Assembly (NCBI RefSeq): GCF_005144795.1
Contig: NZ_SWFJ01000007.1
Span: 1 to 64,000, forward strand
Length of the DNA: 64,000 bases
Direction of reading: 5' to 3'
DNA from: Streptococcus mitis
GTDB lineage: Bacteria > Bacillota > Bacilli > Lactobacillales > Streptococcaceae
In this document: piece after piece, positions 9,001 through 18,824 of the stretch
Layout of the letters: each line of letters starts with the position of its first letter
Position numbering within the stretch: position 1 is the first letter of the stretch
The notes under the pieces: generated by a model
Databases searched by the model: none
What the model saw: the letters and a program-made list of their open reading frames with translations, nothing else
What the model was told of the DNA's origin: nothing
Made by a program: the position numbers and the translations under genes

Positions 9001-9036
9001 GATGATAGCTATTAATTAAAGTAACCTGATAAAAGT

Positions 9037-9065
9037 TTGACCATAACTATACATTTTTGTATAAT
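9037..9065 (+). promoter_or_regulatory. Promoter of the GIY-YIG/PASTA pair
   Basis: TTGACC (9037-9042), 17-base spacer, TATAAT (9060-9065). A short ATG-started reading frame (9096-9125, nine codons plus stop) lies between the promoter and the first gene and overlaps its start. I cannot tell whether it is translated. Confidence 0.7.
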
Positions 9066-9115
9066 ATGTGAGAAATGTAAAATTTAGCAAATATTATGGG
9101 GAATAAAGTTTTGTT

Positions 9116-9940
9116 ATGGATTTAAAGTTAAATGATATTTTGAATATAAGTGAACAAAATCAATGGAAATTCAAGGTGAAGTTTAATAATTGGACTGGAG
9201 AAAACCCAATTCAGACCTATTTAAGAGATGAGGAAATAATAAACAACTACAATCTATTTTGGAGAACAAATAAGCGATATTTTAATGTTGGAGATATCGT
9301 TATAAATTTTATTAAGATAGACAATAATAAATGGTTATTGACTACAATAAAAGAAGTTACCAAGGAACTTTTTGTAACTGGGGGTCAGAACTATGAAGGA
9401 ATTGAATTGAATGAGTATTCTGCACTTTTTGGGCGTTTAATTATTAGGTATAGAAAAAAATCTAGAGGTTCAGTTCTAAAATATTCAACTTGTAATGAAG
9501 AATTGATTATAGAGCAATTGTTATCAGATTCATTTGGTGGGGAAGAATTTCCGGGTTATGATAATATTTCTTTATCTTATAGAGACTTAGAATTGATTTT
9601 ACGTTTGAGAAAAAAAGATTGGATAACTGCTTTACAAAATCAAAAGGCTATTTATCTTATTACTGATAAGCAGAATGGTAAATTATATGTCGGATCAGCA
9701 ACTTCAAATTATGGTATGCTTTTACAACGTTGGCAATCCTATGTGGATAATGGACATGGTGGCAACAAAGAACTTAAGATTTTAGTTGAAAAACAAGGGT
9801 TTAATTATGTTAAAGATAATTTTCAATACTCTGTATTAGAAAACTATAATGGAAAAATAGATGATAAATTTGTTTTAAAACGTGAATCCTGGTGGAAAGA
9901 AGTTTTAAAATCTAAAGAACATGGATATAATTCAAATTAG
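9116..9940 (+). CDS. GIY-YIG nuclease family protein with unknown N-terminal domain
   Basis: A 274-residue protein. The C-terminal part from about residue 177 is a GIY-YIG endonuclease fold: AIYLIT (178-183) and LYVGSA (190-195) are the two strands naming the family. Arg205 in QRW and Glu257 in RESWW fit the catalytic Arg and metal-binding Glu, and a GYNSN tail fits the final Asn. The first ~170 residues match no domain I recognise. The gene is AT-rich with ATA/AAT-rich codon use unlike potD and alaS beside it, which suggests acquisition. It has its own strong promoter and is followed after 17 bases by a PASTA-protein gene, so the two probably act together. Defence, mobile-DNA or repair roles are all possible; none is shown. 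Confidence 0.75.
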   Translation: MDLKLNDILNISEQNQWKFKVKFNNWTGENPIQTYLRDEEIINNYNLFWRTNKRYFNVGDIVINFIKIDNNKWLLTTIKEVTKELFVTGGQNYEGIELNEYSALFGRLIIRYRKKSRGSVLKYSTCNEELIIEQLLSDSFGGEEFPGYDNISLSYRDLELILRLRKKDWITALQNQKAIYLITDKQNGKLYVGSATSNYGMLLQRWQSYVDNGHGGNKELKILVEKQGFNYVKDNFQYSVLENYNGKIDDKFVLKRESWWKEVLKSKEHGYNSN

Positions 9941-9957
9941 AAGGAGGTATAAATAGT

Positions 9958-11106
9958 TTGAATAATTGGGAAAGAGATCTTCGAGATGCAGAACGAAATC
10001 AAGAATTAAGAAGACAAAATAATTTGTTAGAACAACAAAGATGGGAGCAGCAAGAATCTAACCAAAAACAACACGCAGCATTACAAGAACAAAATCGTCT
10101 TGCTTGGAAGCAGAATGAGGCATTAGAGGAGAGAAATGAACTAGAACGTCAGCGACAATGGGATGAGAAATTTAGACATGAAAGAGAGTTAGAACTACGT
10201 AAAGAGCAACAATATAAAGATAATATATTTGATTTAAAAAAACTATGGGCTAAAGCTGAAACTGAAGATGAGAGAGGGAGAATTCAGATACTCTTAGCAG
10301 AAGCAGAAACTGAGTATAATCAATATCTGCTTGAGAAAGAGAGAGAAAAAGAACAGGAAGAATTAGCAAGGCATCATCGAGAGAAAATCAATAGAATAAA
10401 GTGGTTTTTCGGAATAGCTACAAGCTTACTTTTATTAGTGATAATTGGAACTTTTTTCATAGGTATGAGTAAGTCTAAATCATCTCATAACAGTACTAAG
10501 CAATCAACTCAATCAACTCAATCATCTAATTCAGTAAGCTCCACAAGTTCTACAAAGCAAGCTTCTCTTGGTGGAAATAAAGCTAAAGATAAACAAACTT
10601 CATCTACAAGTTCTACCTCTTCTAGACCACAGGCTACAAAAGTATATATTGGAAACTACATTGGTCAAAAATCCTCGGATGTTATAGCTGAATTGAAGAG
10701 TAGAAAAATTACTGAGAATCATATAAAAGTTGAGGAAGAAGAAAGTGATGAATATTCTCCCGGTACAATTTTACGTCAGAGTTTATCGGAGGGAACTTTA
10801 TATGATTTGAATGATTCATCCGATATTATTTTGACTGTTACAAAAGAACGAACTAGCGCTACAATGCCAAATTATGCAGGTTCAAGTTTTGAGTTTACCA
10901 AAAATAATTTAATCAACATTGTTGGTATTAAAGAAGCCAATATTGAAAGAGTAGAAGTTTCAACTGCTCCTGAAGGTACATCGGAGGGGACTGTAGTAGA
11001 TCAAAGTCCGAAAGTAGGAGAGGAAGTTGATTTGAAACGTACACGAGTTAAAATTTCAATTTATAAGCCTAAAGCTCATCAAACATCACAAAGTAGATCT
11101 AGATAA
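9958..11106 (+). CDS. Coiled-coil, single-TM protein with two extracellular PASTA repeats
   Basis: A 382-residue protein of unusual build. Residues 1-145 are charged and Gln/Glu/Arg-rich, a predicted cytoplasmic coiled coil. Residues 149-169 form one membrane helix. Residues 171-225 are a Ser/Thr-rich linker, followed by two PASTA-like domains (about 229-296 and 302-372, the latter with [17 protein letters not shown]). PASTA domains usually sense muropeptides or beta-lactams in PknB/StkP kinases and PBP2x, but no kinase or transpeptidase is present here. The start is TTG with AGGAGG 10 bases upstream. Composition is AT-rich, like the upstream nuclease gene. The function is unknown; the topology would let a wall signal reach the cytoplasm. 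Confidence 0.7.
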   Translation: MNNWERDLRDAERNQELRRQNNLLEQQRWEQQESNQKQHAALQEQNRLAWKQNEALEERNELERQRQWDEKFRHERELELRKEQQYKDNIFDLKKLWAKAETEDERGRIQILLAEAETEYNQYLLEKEREKEQEELARHHREKINRIKWFFGIATSLLLLVIIGTFFIGMSKSKSSHNSTKQSTQSTQSSNSVSSTSSTKQASLGGNKAKDKQTSSTSSTSSRPQATKVYIGNYIGQKSSDVIAELKSRKITENHIKVEEEESDEYSPGTILRQSLSEGTLYDLNDSSDIILTVTKERTSATMPNYAGSSFEFTKNNLINIVGIKEANIERVEVSTAPEGTSEGTVVDQSPKVGEEVDLKRTRVKISIYKPKAHQTSQSRSR

Positions 11107-11162
11107 ATTAAAACGTTAATTTAGAAAGCTAACTCACTACTATTGGTTAGAATCATTTCCAG

Positions 11163-11191
11163 TTGACGCAAGCTTAAAAAAACGTTATAAT
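11163..11191 (+). promoter_or_regulatory. Promoter of the alaS T-box transcript
   Basis: TTGACG (11163-11168), 17-base spacer, TATAAT (11186-11191), immediately before the T-box leader. Confidence 0.8.
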
Positions 11192-11196
11192 AAGAA

Positions 11197-11376
11197 AGTT
11201 GAGAATTGATTTTCAGTTGTCTTAGTCCAGAGAAATGGCGGTGCTGCGAGCCATCTAAGCTAGGAAGTCATGCTACTCAATTTAACAATTGCATAAGAAT
11301 AAGAGAATGACAAGTTCATTGAATGAAGGTGGTACCGCGGTTTTTCGCCCTTCGTGATATGAGCTTGTCTTTTGAT
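11197..11376 (+). ncRNA. T-box leader, alanine type
   Basis: The conserved T-box sequence with GGTGGTACCGCGG lies at 11328-11340. A GCT triplet (11272-11274) sits where the specifier codon is expected and encodes alanine, matching alaS downstream. The terminator arm is visible: GACAAG (11309-11314) pairs with CTTGTC (11364-11369), followed by TTTT. Uncharged tRNA-Ala would stabilise the antiterminator and allow transcription into the next two genes. Confidence 0.9.
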
Positions 11377-11390
11377 TTTTGGAGGTGTTG

Positions 11391-11876
11391 ATGAAAACAT
11401 TTCTTGTCAAACAAAAGTTTCGTCTTGGAGGCGAACGCTTCGCTATCAAGGATGACAGGGGAGAAATCGCCTATCAGGTGGAGGGATCATTTTTTAAGAT
11501 TCCCAAAACTTTTACCATCTATGATGCGGCTGGTGAACAGGTCAGTCAGATTAGTAAAGAAATCTTGACCTTGCTCCCTCGTTTTGAGATTCAGCTTCAG
11601 GATGGCTCGAGTTTTGTCATTCGTAAGAAGTTGACCTTCTGGCGAGATAAGTATGAGTTTGATAATCTAGGTCTTCGTATCGAGGGCAATATCTGGGATT
11701 TGGATTTCAAATTGCTGGATGATCGCGATCAGCTGATTGCGGAAATTAAGAAGGAACTCTTCCATCTGACCTCTACCTATACCGTAACGGTTCTTGAGGA
11801 CGCTTATGCAGACCTAGTCATTTCCCTCTGCGTCGCGATTGACTATGTGGAAATGCTGGAAAGCCAATCACATTAA
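11391..11876 (+). CDS. LURP-one-related (Tubby-like fold) protein
   Basis: A 161-residue cytoplasmic protein. The alternating beta-strand pattern with KQKFRLGGERFAIKDDRGE at the start and later I.G..WDLDF.L.D resembles the LURP-one/YxjI family, whose beta-barrel with a central helix is related to Tubby and phospholipid scramblases. No catalytic residues are known for the family. ATG 11391 is chosen because GGAGGTGTTG sits directly before it. It lies between the alanine T-box and alaS, only 21 bases before alaS, so it shares the alanine-starvation response. Why is unclear. Confidence 0.7.
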   Translation: MKTFLVKQKFRLGGERFAIKDDRGEIAYQVEGSFFKIPKTFTIYDAAGEQVSQISKEILTLLPRFEIQLQDGSSFVIRKKLTFWRDKYEFDNLGLRIEGNIWDLDFKLLDDRDQLIAEIKKELFHLTSTYTVTVLEDAYADLVISLCVAIDYVEMLESQSH

Positions 11877-11897
11877 ACAAGTAAATAAGGAGACAAT

Positions 11898-14516
11898 ATG
11901 AAACAACTATCTAGTGCACAAGTACGCCAAATGTGGCTTGATTTCTGGGCGACTAAAGGTCACTCAGTAGAACCATCAGTAAGTTTGGTTCCTGTAAATG
12001 ACCCAACTCTTTTGTGGATCAACTCTGGGGTAGCAACTCTTAAGAAATACTTTGACGGGACCATTATCCCTGAAAATCCACGTATTACCAATGCCCAAAA
12101 AGCCATCCGTACCAACGACATCGAAAACGTAGGGAAGACTGCACGTCACCATACCATGTTTGAAATGTTGGGGAACTTCTCTATCGGTGATTACTTCCGT
12201 GATGAAGCTATCACTTGGGCATATGAGCTTTTGACAAGCCCTGAATGGTTTGACTTCCCAGCTGAAAAACTTTACATGACCTACTATCCAGCTGATAAAG
12301 ATTCATACAACCGCTGGATTGAAGTGGGAGTGGATCCAAGTCATTTGATTCCAATCGAGGATAACTTCTGGGAAATCGGTGCGGGACCTTCTGGACCAGA
12401 TACAGAGATTTTCTTTGACCGTGGAGAAGCTTTTGACCCAGAAAATATCGGTATTCGTTTACTTGCAGAAGATATTGAAAACGACCGTTATATCGAAATC
12501 TGGAACATCGTTTTGTCACAATTTAACGCAGACCCTGCTGTTCCTCGTAGCGAATACAAGGAATTGCCACACAAGAACATTGATACGGGCGCTGGTTTGG
12601 AGCGTTTGGTAGCCGTTATCCAAGGGGCTAAGACCAACTTTGAAACTGACCTCTTCATGCCGATTATTCGTGAAGTAGAGAAATTGTCTGGTAAGGTTTA
12701 TGACCAAGATGGCGACAACATGAGCTTTAAGGTTATCGCTGACCACATTCGTTCTTTGTCATTTGCCATCGGTGATGGTGCCCTTCCTGGAAATGAAGGT
12801 CGTGGTTACGTCCTTCGTCGTCTTCTCCGTCGTGCTTCTATGCATGGTCAAAAATTGGGTATCAACGAGCCTTTCCTTTACAAATTAGTTCCAACTGTTG
12901 GAAAAATCATGGAAAGCTACTACCCAGAAGTGCTTGAAAAACGTGACTTTATCGAAAAAATCGTTAAGAGCGAAGAAGAATCATTTGCCCGTACCCTTCA
13001 CTCAGGTCAACACTTTGCCCAAGGCATTGTAGCAGACTTGAAAGAAAAAGGTCAAACGGTTATCGCTGGACAAGATGTCTTCAAACTTTATGACACTTAT
13101 GGATTCCCAGTTGAATTGACTGAAGAAATTGCTGAGGAAGCTGGTATGACTGTAGACCGTGAAGGTTTTGAAGCAGCCATGAAAGAACAGCAAGAACGCG
13201 CGCGTGCTTCAGCTGTTAAAGGTGGCTCAATGGGGATGCAAAATGAAACCCTTCAAAACATCACTGTAGAAAGTGTCTTCAACTACAATGCTAGCCAATT
13301 GTCTTCTAAATTGGTGGCTATCGTGTCTGACAATGCAGAAGTAGAAGCTGTATCAGAAGGAACTGCCTCTCTTATCTTTGCGGAAACGCCATTCTACGCT
13401 GAAATGGGTGGACAGGTCGCTGACCACGGACAAATCTTGGATGAGTCAGGTAAGGTTGTGGCTACTGTGACCAATGTTCAAAAAGCACCAAACGGACAAG
13501 CTCTTCATACAGTTGAAGTCCTTGCACCGCTTGCCTTGAACCAAGAATATACCTTGGCAATTGATACAAATCGTCGTCACCGTGTTATGAAAAACCACAC
13601 TGCGACTCACTTGCTTCACGCTGCTCTTCACAATATCCTTGGAAATCACGCAACACAAGCAGGATCTCTTAACGAAGTTGAATTTCTTCGCTTTGACTTT
13701 ACCCATTTCCAAGCAGTAACTGCAGAAGAATCGCGCGCAATTGAACAGCAAGTCAACGAGAAAATCTGGGAAGCTCTTGAAGTGAAGACAGTTGAAACAG
13801 ATATTGACACTGCCAAGGAAATGGGAGCTATGGCTCTCTTTGGTGAGAAATACGGTAAGGAAGTTCGTGTTGTTACTATCGGTGACTACTCTATCGAGCT
13901 TTGTGGTGGTACCCACGTTGGCAACACTTCTGAGATTGGTCTCTTCAAGATTGTCAAAGAAGAAGGTATCGGATCAGGAACTCGCCGTATATTGGCGGTG
14001 ACTGGTAAGGAAGCCTTTGAAGCCTACCGTGAACAAGAAGATGCTCTTAAAGCAGTCGCAGCAACCTTGAAAGCACCTCAACTTAAAGAAGTACCTCACA
14101 AGGTAGAAGGCCTTCAAGAACAACTTCGTCAACTTCAAAAAGAAAATGCTGAATTGAAAGAAAAAGCCGCAGCTGCAGCCGCAGGCGACATCTTCAAGGA
14201 TGTGAAGGAAGTCAACGGTCACCGTTATATCGCTAGCCAAGTGTCTGTATCCGATGCTGGTGCCCTTCGTACCTTTGCGGATAACTGGAAACAAAAAGAC
14301 TACTCTGATCTTCTTGTTCTTGTTGCTGCTATAGGTGACAAAGTCAATGTCCTTGTAGCAAGTAAGACAAAAGACCTTCATGCAGGAAACCTTGTCAAAG
14401 AATTGGCACCAATCGTCGATGGACGTGGTGGTGGTAAACCAGACATGGCCATGGCAGGAGGAAGCAACCAAGCTAAGATCCAAGAATTGTTGGATTCAGT
14501 AGCAGGTAAATTGTAA
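11898..14516 (+). CDS. alaS: Alanyl-tRNA synthetase
   Basis: An 872-residue class II synthetase that charges tRNA-Ala. In order: the catalytic core ([13 protein letters not shown] near the start, [17 protein letters not shown] as motif 2 region, GAGLERL motif 3), the tRNA-recognition middle domain, and the editing domain with zinc-ligand motifs [11 protein letters not shown] and [13 protein letters not shown] that removes mischarged Ser and Gly. Last comes a C-Ala domain with [15 protein letters not shown]. It is full length with an AAGGAGA ribosome binding site. Expression is controlled by the T-box upstream of the preceding gene. Confidence 0.98.
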   Translation: MKQLSSAQVRQMWLDFWATKGHSVEPSVSLVPVNDPTLLWINSGVATLKKYFDGTIIPENPRITNAQKAIRTNDIENVGKTARHHTMFEMLGNFSIGDYFRDEAITWAYELLTSPEWFDFPAEKLYMTYYPADKDSYNRWIEVGVDPSHLIPIEDNFWEIGAGPSGPDTEIFFDRGEAFDPENIGIRLLAEDIENDRYIEIWNIVLSQFNADPAVPRSEYKELPHKNIDTGAGLERLVAVIQGAKTNFETDLFMPIIREVEKLSGKVYDQDGDNMSFKVIADHIRSLSFAIGDGALPGNEGRGYVLRRLLRRASMHGQKLGINEPFLYKLVPTVGKIMESYYPEVLEKRDFIEKIVKSEEESFARTLHSGQHFAQGIVADLKEKGQTVIAGQDVFKLYDTYGFPVELTEEIAEEAGMTVDREGFEAAMKEQQERARASAVKGGSMGMQNETLQNITVESVFNYNASQLSSKLVAIVSDNAEVEAVSEGTASLIFAETPFYAEMGGQVADHGQILDESGKVVATVTNVQKAPNGQALHTVEVLAPLALNQEYTLAIDTNRRHRVMKNHTATHLLHAALHNILGNHATQAGSLNEVEFLRFDFTHFQAVTAEESRAIEQQVNEKIWEALEVKTVETDIDTAKEMGAMALFGEKYGKEVRVVTIGDYSIELCGGTHVGNTSEIGLFKIVKEEGIGSGTRRILAVTGKEAFEAYREQEDALKAVAATLKAPQLKEVPHKVEGLQEQLRQLQKENAELKEKAAAAAAGDIFKDVKEVNGHRYIASQVSVSDAGALRTFADNWKQKDYSDLLVLVAAIGDKVNVLVASKTKDLHAGNLVKELAPIVDGRGGGKPDMAMAGGSNQAKIQELLDSVAGKL

Positions 14517-14521
14517 TCAAG

Positions 14522-14628
14522 TAATACTCTTCGAAAATCTCTTCAAACAACGTCAGCCTCACCTTGCCGTACTCAAGTACAACCTACGACAAGTTTCCTA
14601 GTTTGCTCTTTGATTTTCATTAAGTATA
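14522..14628 (-). repeat. BOX element (A and C parts, minus orientation)
   Basis: It begins with AATACTCTTCGAAAATCTC, the reverse complement of the boxC end, and finishes with TTTGCTCTTTGATTTTCATT, the reverse complement of the boxA start. The boxB part is missing or reduced. BOX elements are short mobile repeats of pneumococci and relatives. Confidence 0.85.
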
Positions 14629-14629
14629 A

Positions 14630-14657
14630 AGATCTATCCATTTGGGTAGGTCTTTTT
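14630..14657 (+). terminator. Terminator downstream of alaS
   Basis: AGATCTATCC pairs with GGGTAGGTCT (two G-U pairs) around a four-base loop, followed by TTTT. It lies after the BOX element. Confidence 0.7.
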
Positions 14658-14664
14658 GTGAATA

Positions 14665-14696
14665 CAAAAAAGCCAAATCCGATTGGATCTGGCTTA
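14665..14696 (-). terminator. Terminator of the alpha-amylase gene
   Basis: On the minus strand AAGCCAGATCC pairs with GGATTTGGCTT around a short loop and is followed by a run of T, 15 bases after the amylase stop codon. Confidence 0.75.
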
Positions 14697-14710
14697 AATA
14701 TTATGAACTA

Positions 14711-16165
14711 TTAAATAGTATTGGCTGCCCAGACACTTACCGAAGTAGCTGAGACTGGGAATTGTCCATAACCTTCCTCATCGATTGTAACTTGATTTTG
14801 GTGGTTTCCAAGTAAGTCTATGAAAGTTTGGTTAGTCCATTCTTGGCCGACAAACATAGACTTGCTGTTTTCTTGGTCATTTGAAATCAAGACTGCGATT
14901 GGGGATTGATTTTCAGCACCTGAACGTACCCAAGCGATACAATTAGCGTCATCAAAGTAGTCTGTTTGCTCTCCATAGGCCAAATCTTTTCGGATGGCTA
15001 GGAGGCGGTCAAGGACTTCTTTGAAATCTTCTTGAGCATACTGACCTGAAATCCCATAGTAGTCTCCGTAAAAGACACATGGAAGGCCGTCTTGGCGTAA
15101 TAGAATGAGGGCATAGGCTGCTGGTTTGAACCATTCTTCAACAGTAGACTCAAGAGCCTGACCACGTTGGGTATCGTGGTTGTCGACAAAAGTCACAGCC
15201 TTGTCAGGTTTGAGTTCAACCAAGCTATCTGTGAAAATATCACGAAGGTCATAGTTTGCGCCAGCTTGACTGGCTTCAAAGAGATTCTGGTGGAGACGAA
15301 CATCGACAAGGTCAAAGCGTTCTTCCGTTTTTTCAAGATAGTCCAGATTGGCTTCCTTGTCAGGATTCCAAAATTCACCAAAAACATAGAAATCTTCACC
15401 GTATTTTTCCTTCATATCACGGATAAAATTGCGCATGAAGAAAGAGTCAATGTGTTTAACGGCATCCAAGCGGAAACCAGCTACACCAGTCGTCTCCATG
15501 AACCAGTCAGCCCAGTCATAGATATTTTGGATGACTTCAGGATGTTTAAAGTCTAGGTCGGCATACATGAGGTAGTCATAGTTACCGTTTTCGTTATCGA
15601 CCAATTCCTCGTTAGCCCATCCCTTGTTGTCCCCTTGGATGAGATAAATCCCAGATTTACGGCGTTTGGCATCGTAGTCTGTACCTGTGAAGTGGTACCA
15701 GTGCCAGTGGAAGTCATTGTAGGTATTTTCGCGACCATCGAAGGTAAAGTTAGTCCAGCCATTAATAGTGAAAGGTTCTCCAAGTTCAACTGTACGGTCT
15801 ACAGGATCCACTTCAATAACTTGAAAGGCTTCCCTGTGATCGGCCGCAGCCTTGTGGTTGAGAACTACATCGGCCATAGGTTGAATTCCCTGCGCTTTAA
15901 GTGCTTGAATGGCTTGAAGATAGTCTTCTTTGAAACCATACTTGGTGCGGACAGTCCCTTTTTGGTTAAACTCGCCTAGGTCGAATAAGTCATAGACCCC
16001 ATAGCCGACATCTTTTTCATTGGTCGCCTTAAAAGCTGGTGGCATCCAGACATGGCTGATACCGAGATCAGCTAGGTGTGGAGCATCTTCAGCCAGGCGC
16101 GTCCAGTGCTGGCCGTCGTGGGGCAGATACCATTCAAAGTATTGCATGAGTGTTTGATTTTGCAT
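14711..16165 (-). CDS. Cytoplasmic alpha-amylase (GH13)
   Basis: A 484-residue GH13 enzyme cleaving alpha-1,4-glucan links in maltodextrins or glycogen. There is no signal peptide, and QTLMQYFEWYLP at the N-terminus is typical of the bacterial cytoplasmic AmyS/AmyA type (GH13 subfamily 5). The four family motifs are present: DVVLNHKA, GFRLDAVKH (nucleophile Asp), VFGEFW (acid/base Glu) and TFVDNHDT (third Asp). It is full length. The gene stands alone, with a promoter carrying a cre-like palindrome, so CcpA-type carbon control is expected. Confidence 0.95.
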   Translation of the reverse strand: MQNQTLMQYFEWYLPHDGQHWTRLAEDAPHLADLGISHVWMPPAFKATNEKDVGYGVYDLFDLGEFNQKGTVRTKYGFKEDYLQAIQALKAQGIQPMADVVLNHKAAADHREAFQVIEVDPVDRTVELGEPFTINGWTNFTFDGRENTYNDFHWHWYHFTGTDYDAKRRKSGIYLIQGDNKGWANEELVDNENGNYDYLMYADLDFKHPEVIQNIYDWADWFMETTGVAGFRLDAVKHIDSFFMRNFIRDMKEKYGEDFYVFGEFWNPDKEANLDYLEKTEERFDLVDVRLHQNLFEASQAGANYDLRDIFTDSLVELKPDKAVTFVDNHDTQRGQALESTVEEWFKPAAYALILLRQDGLPCVFYGDYYGISGQYAQEDFKEVLDRLLAIRKDLAYGEQTDYFDDANCIAWVRSGAENQSPIAVLISNDQENSKSMFVGQEWTNQTFIDLLGNHQNQVTIDEEGYGQFPVSATSVSVWAANTI

Positions 16166-16198
16166 GATGTTTCCTCTTACTTGTCAATCTTGTTCTTT

Positions 16199-16234
16199 AT
16201 TCTATCATAAAGTATTGGTTAGCTCAAACGTTTG
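16199..16234 (-). promoter_or_regulatory. Amylase promoter with cre-like palindrome
   Basis: On the minus strand: TTGAGC (16227-16222), 17-base spacer, TAGAAT (16204-16199). The perfect palindrome CAAACGTTTG (16225-16234) overlaps the -35 element. It shares the central AAACG/CGTTT of catabolite-responsive elements, though the outer positions fit poorly. Binding there would block RNA polymerase. Confidence 0.5.
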
Positions 16235-16343
16235 CGTAAGATAGAAGAAATCTATTTTAACCACTTAAAATAAAGTGTTGATTTTTTTGTATCAAAGTGC
16301 TAGTATAATGGTATGTAATACAGATAAAGATAGGAGTCATCCC

Positions 16344-17093
16344 ATGATTGAATTTCAAAATGTTAGTAAGTTGTATGGTGATAAAGAGGCCTTGAGTAAT
16401 CTCAATTTGCAGATTGAAAATGGGGAGATTATGGGCTTGATTGGCCATAATGGAGCTGGGAAATCGACCACTATAAAATCCTTAGTCAGTATCATTTCGC
16501 CCAGCAGTGGTCGTATTTTGGTAGACGGTCAGGATTTATCGGAAAATCGCTTGGCTATTAAACGAAAGATTGGCTACGTAGCAGACTCGCCTGATTTATT
16601 TTTGCGTTTAACGGCCAATGAATTTTGGGAATTGATTGCTTCATCCTATGATCTAACTAGCTCTGACTTGGAAGCTAGTTTAGCTAGGCTATTGAGTGTT
16701 TTTGATTTTGCTGAAAACCGCTATCAAGTTATTGAAACCCTTTCTCACGGAATGCGTCAGAAAGTCTTTGTCATCGGAGCACTCTTGTCCGATCCCGATA
16801 TTTGGGTCTTGGACGAACCCTTGACTGGTTTGGATCCCCAGGCTGCCTTTGATTTGAAGCAAATGATGAAGGAACATGCACAAAAAGGTAAGACGGTCTT
16901 GTTTTCAACCCATGTCCTAGAGGTGGCAGAGCAAGTCTGTGATCGGATTGCCATTTTGAAAAAGGGGCATTTGATTTATTGTGGTAAGGTAGAGGACTTG
17001 AGAAAAGACCACCCAGACCAGTCTTTGGAAAGTATCTACCTTAGCCTTGCTGGTAGAAAAGAGGAGGTTTCAGATGCGTCTCAAGGTCATTAA
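16344..17093 (+). CDS. ABC transporter ATP-binding protein (ABC-2 type)
   Basis: A 249-residue ATPase. Walker A GHNGAGKST is at residues 34-42, the signature is a variant (LSHGMRQK in place of LSGGQ), Walker B is IWVLDEP and the switch His lies in FSTHVLE. The start at 16344 is set by TAGGAG; an in-frame reading from further upstream would begin before the promoter-like TATAAT at 16304-16309. The 3' end overlaps the permease gene by 20 bases. With that permease it should form an exporter of the YhaQ/EcsA kind; the cargo is unknown. Confidence 0.85.
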   Translation: MIEFQNVSKLYGDKEALSNLNLQIENGEIMGLIGHNGAGKSTTIKSLVSIISPSSGRILVDGQDLSENRLAIKRKIGYVADSPDLFLRLTANEFWELIASSYDLTSSDLEASLARLLSVFDFAENRYQVIETLSHGMRQKVFVIGALLSDPDIWVLDEPLTGLDPQAAFDLKQMMKEHAQKGKTVLFSTHVLEVAEQVCDRIAILKKGHLIYCGKVEDLRKDHPDQSLESIYLSLAGRKEEVSDASQGH

Positions 17094-18711
17094 AAAATTA
17101 GTTGATATCAATATCCTCTATTCATCTCAAGAAGCTAATCTGGCTAACCTACGAAAGAAGCAAGCTAAGAATCCTGGGAAAAAAGTAAATGTTTCCGCTA
17201 GAGTCCTAAGTTCTTACATTTTTTCCAGTCTCTTGATGCTTTTCATGTTTATAAATATAGCCTTTCGTTTTCCTTTTGAGGAAAGGCCAAGTTTTTTTAG
17301 TACCATGGTTGCTATTTTACTGGTGCTTGCCTTTTCAACTTCTTTCACTGCATTTTACAATGTCTTTTATGAGAGTAAGGACTTGGTATCGTATAGGCCT
17401 TATGCCTTTAAAGAATCAGAGATTATAATTGCTAAAGGACTATCTGTTCTCTTGCCAGCTCTAACTGGAATTGTACCAATCCTAGCTTATTTTCTAGTCC
17501 TCTATATTAGGCTAGCTCCTTCTCTATGGCTGGGTTTGCCTTTGATGCTGCTGTCCTTGGCCTTATTATTTGTCTCTGTTACTTTAGTGATGGTAGTGGC
17601 AGTACATTTCTTGGCTCAGACTAGGGTCTTCAGAAAGTATCAGTCTATTTTTTCGAATGTGATGATTGGGATAGGGGTTCTCATACCTTTAATATTTGTC
17701 CTCTTTCTACAGTCGACTTTTGGAAGTATTGTTGACAAAGTTAGAGACATTCCATTTCTCCTTTATCCTCTTCATATCTTTTACAAAATAGCAGTGGAGC
17801 CTTTTTCGACAGAAGCCATACTGGGTCTGCTCGCTTGGATAGCTTTAACTGTTTTCTTGCTTTACCTGACCAAAAAGAAGGTCCTTCCTCGTTTTTATGA
17901 CGTTATCCTGCTTAATAGTGAGGAGAAGGTCAAAAAAGAACGTCGCAATAAGGAGAGAATTTCAACTACTAATAAAAAGGGCTTTTTCCGTATGGTTTTA
18001 CGCTACCACCTCACCCTCTTGGGACAGGGAACTGGCGTGATTACAGTGCTTTTTACAAGTGCTTTCCTTCCTTATCTCATGATGATCGGTCTGATTTCCA
18101 ACATCCGAGATTCTCAGATAGTTCCAGACATTCATCCTCCATACTGGTTACCCTTGTTTTTTGTAGGAGTGTTTATAGCAGTTGTCAATAACAATATCAC
18201 CAGCCTGCATTCAATTGCCTTGTCCTTGGAGAGAGAAAATGTTGATTTTCTTAAGAGTTTACCCTTTGACTTTGCTCGTTATGTGAAAGTGAAATTTTGG
18301 ATTATATTTGCTGTCCAGTCCTTTTTACCAGTTCTGACTTTACTTGGCCTTTCTCTATATCTAGGCTTGCCCATCCTTTCGATGATTTACCTTCTTGTAG
18401 TCTGGACCCTTGCAAGTGTCATCCTTTCTTGCCACCATTACTTTAAGGACGTTAAAAATCTGTCAACCAATTGGAGTAACATTACGGACTTGGTGAACCG
18501 TTCAAATCGTATAGTAGCAATAGTTTTACTCTTAATTTATAGTGCTATCTTAATGATTTTAGTCATAGCAAGTTTATTCTTGGTTCGGTCTCTCTCCCCT
18601 ATCCTTGCCATCAGCTTGGGAGTAGGAGTTCTTATCCTTCTGCTTGCTCTTGCTATTTCTGGCTATCATTACTACCTGTCACGCATATTGGCAGAAATAG
18701 AAAAAAGATGA
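17074..18711 (+). CDS. ABC-2 type transporter permease
   Basis: A 545-residue polytopic protein with about a dozen hydrophobic segments in two blocks, separated by a basic loop (KKERRNKERISTTNKK) near the middle, as expected for a large EcsB/SkfF-type permease. I placed the start at ATG 17074 after GAGGAGG; an earlier in-frame start at 17047 lies within the ATPase gene and lacks a site. It overlaps the ATPase gene by 20 bases, so the two are translationally coupled and form one transporter. The substrate is unknown. Confidence 0.8.
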   Translation: MRLKVIKKLVDINILYSSQEANLANLRKKQAKNPGKKVNVSARVLSSYIFSSLLMLFMFINIAFRFPFEERPSFFSTMVAILLVLAFSTSFTAFYNVFYESKDLVSYRPYAFKESEIIIAKGLSVLLPALTGIVPILAYFLVLYIRLAPSLWLGLPLMLLSLALLFVSVTLVMVVAVHFLAQTRVFRKYQSIFSNVMIGIGVLIPLIFVLFLQSTFGSIVDKVRDIPFLLYPLHIFYKIAVEPFSTEAILGLLAWIALTVFLLYLTKKKVLPRFYDVILLNSEEKVKKERRNKERISTTNKKGFFRMVLRYHLTLLGQGTGVITVLFTSAFLPYLMMIGLISNIRDSQIVPDIHPPYWLPLFFVGVFIAVVNNNITSLHSIALSLERENVDFLKSLPFDFARYVKVKFWIIFAVQSFLPVLTLLGLSLYLGLPILSMIYLLVVWTLASVILSCHHYFKDVKNLSTNWSNITDLVNRSNRIVAIVLLLIYSAILMILVIASLFLVRSLSPILAISLGVGVLILLLALAISGYHYYLSRILAEIEKR

Positions 18712-18824
18712 GGTAGTTGGTCGCTTGATTGATAAATTCAATTCGTCAAACGCTTTTATAGTTTGTTAGAATGTAGTTGTAAATTATTAAGATTGGTAAT
18801 CAAAAATATATAGGGAGGAATGTT

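Noticed and set aside
13446-14483. Two long minus-strand frames within alaS (156 and 169 codons)
   Set aside because: Both lie opposite conserved synthetase motifs, have Cys/Phe/Ser-rich low-meaning translations typical of antisense frames, and lack promoters.
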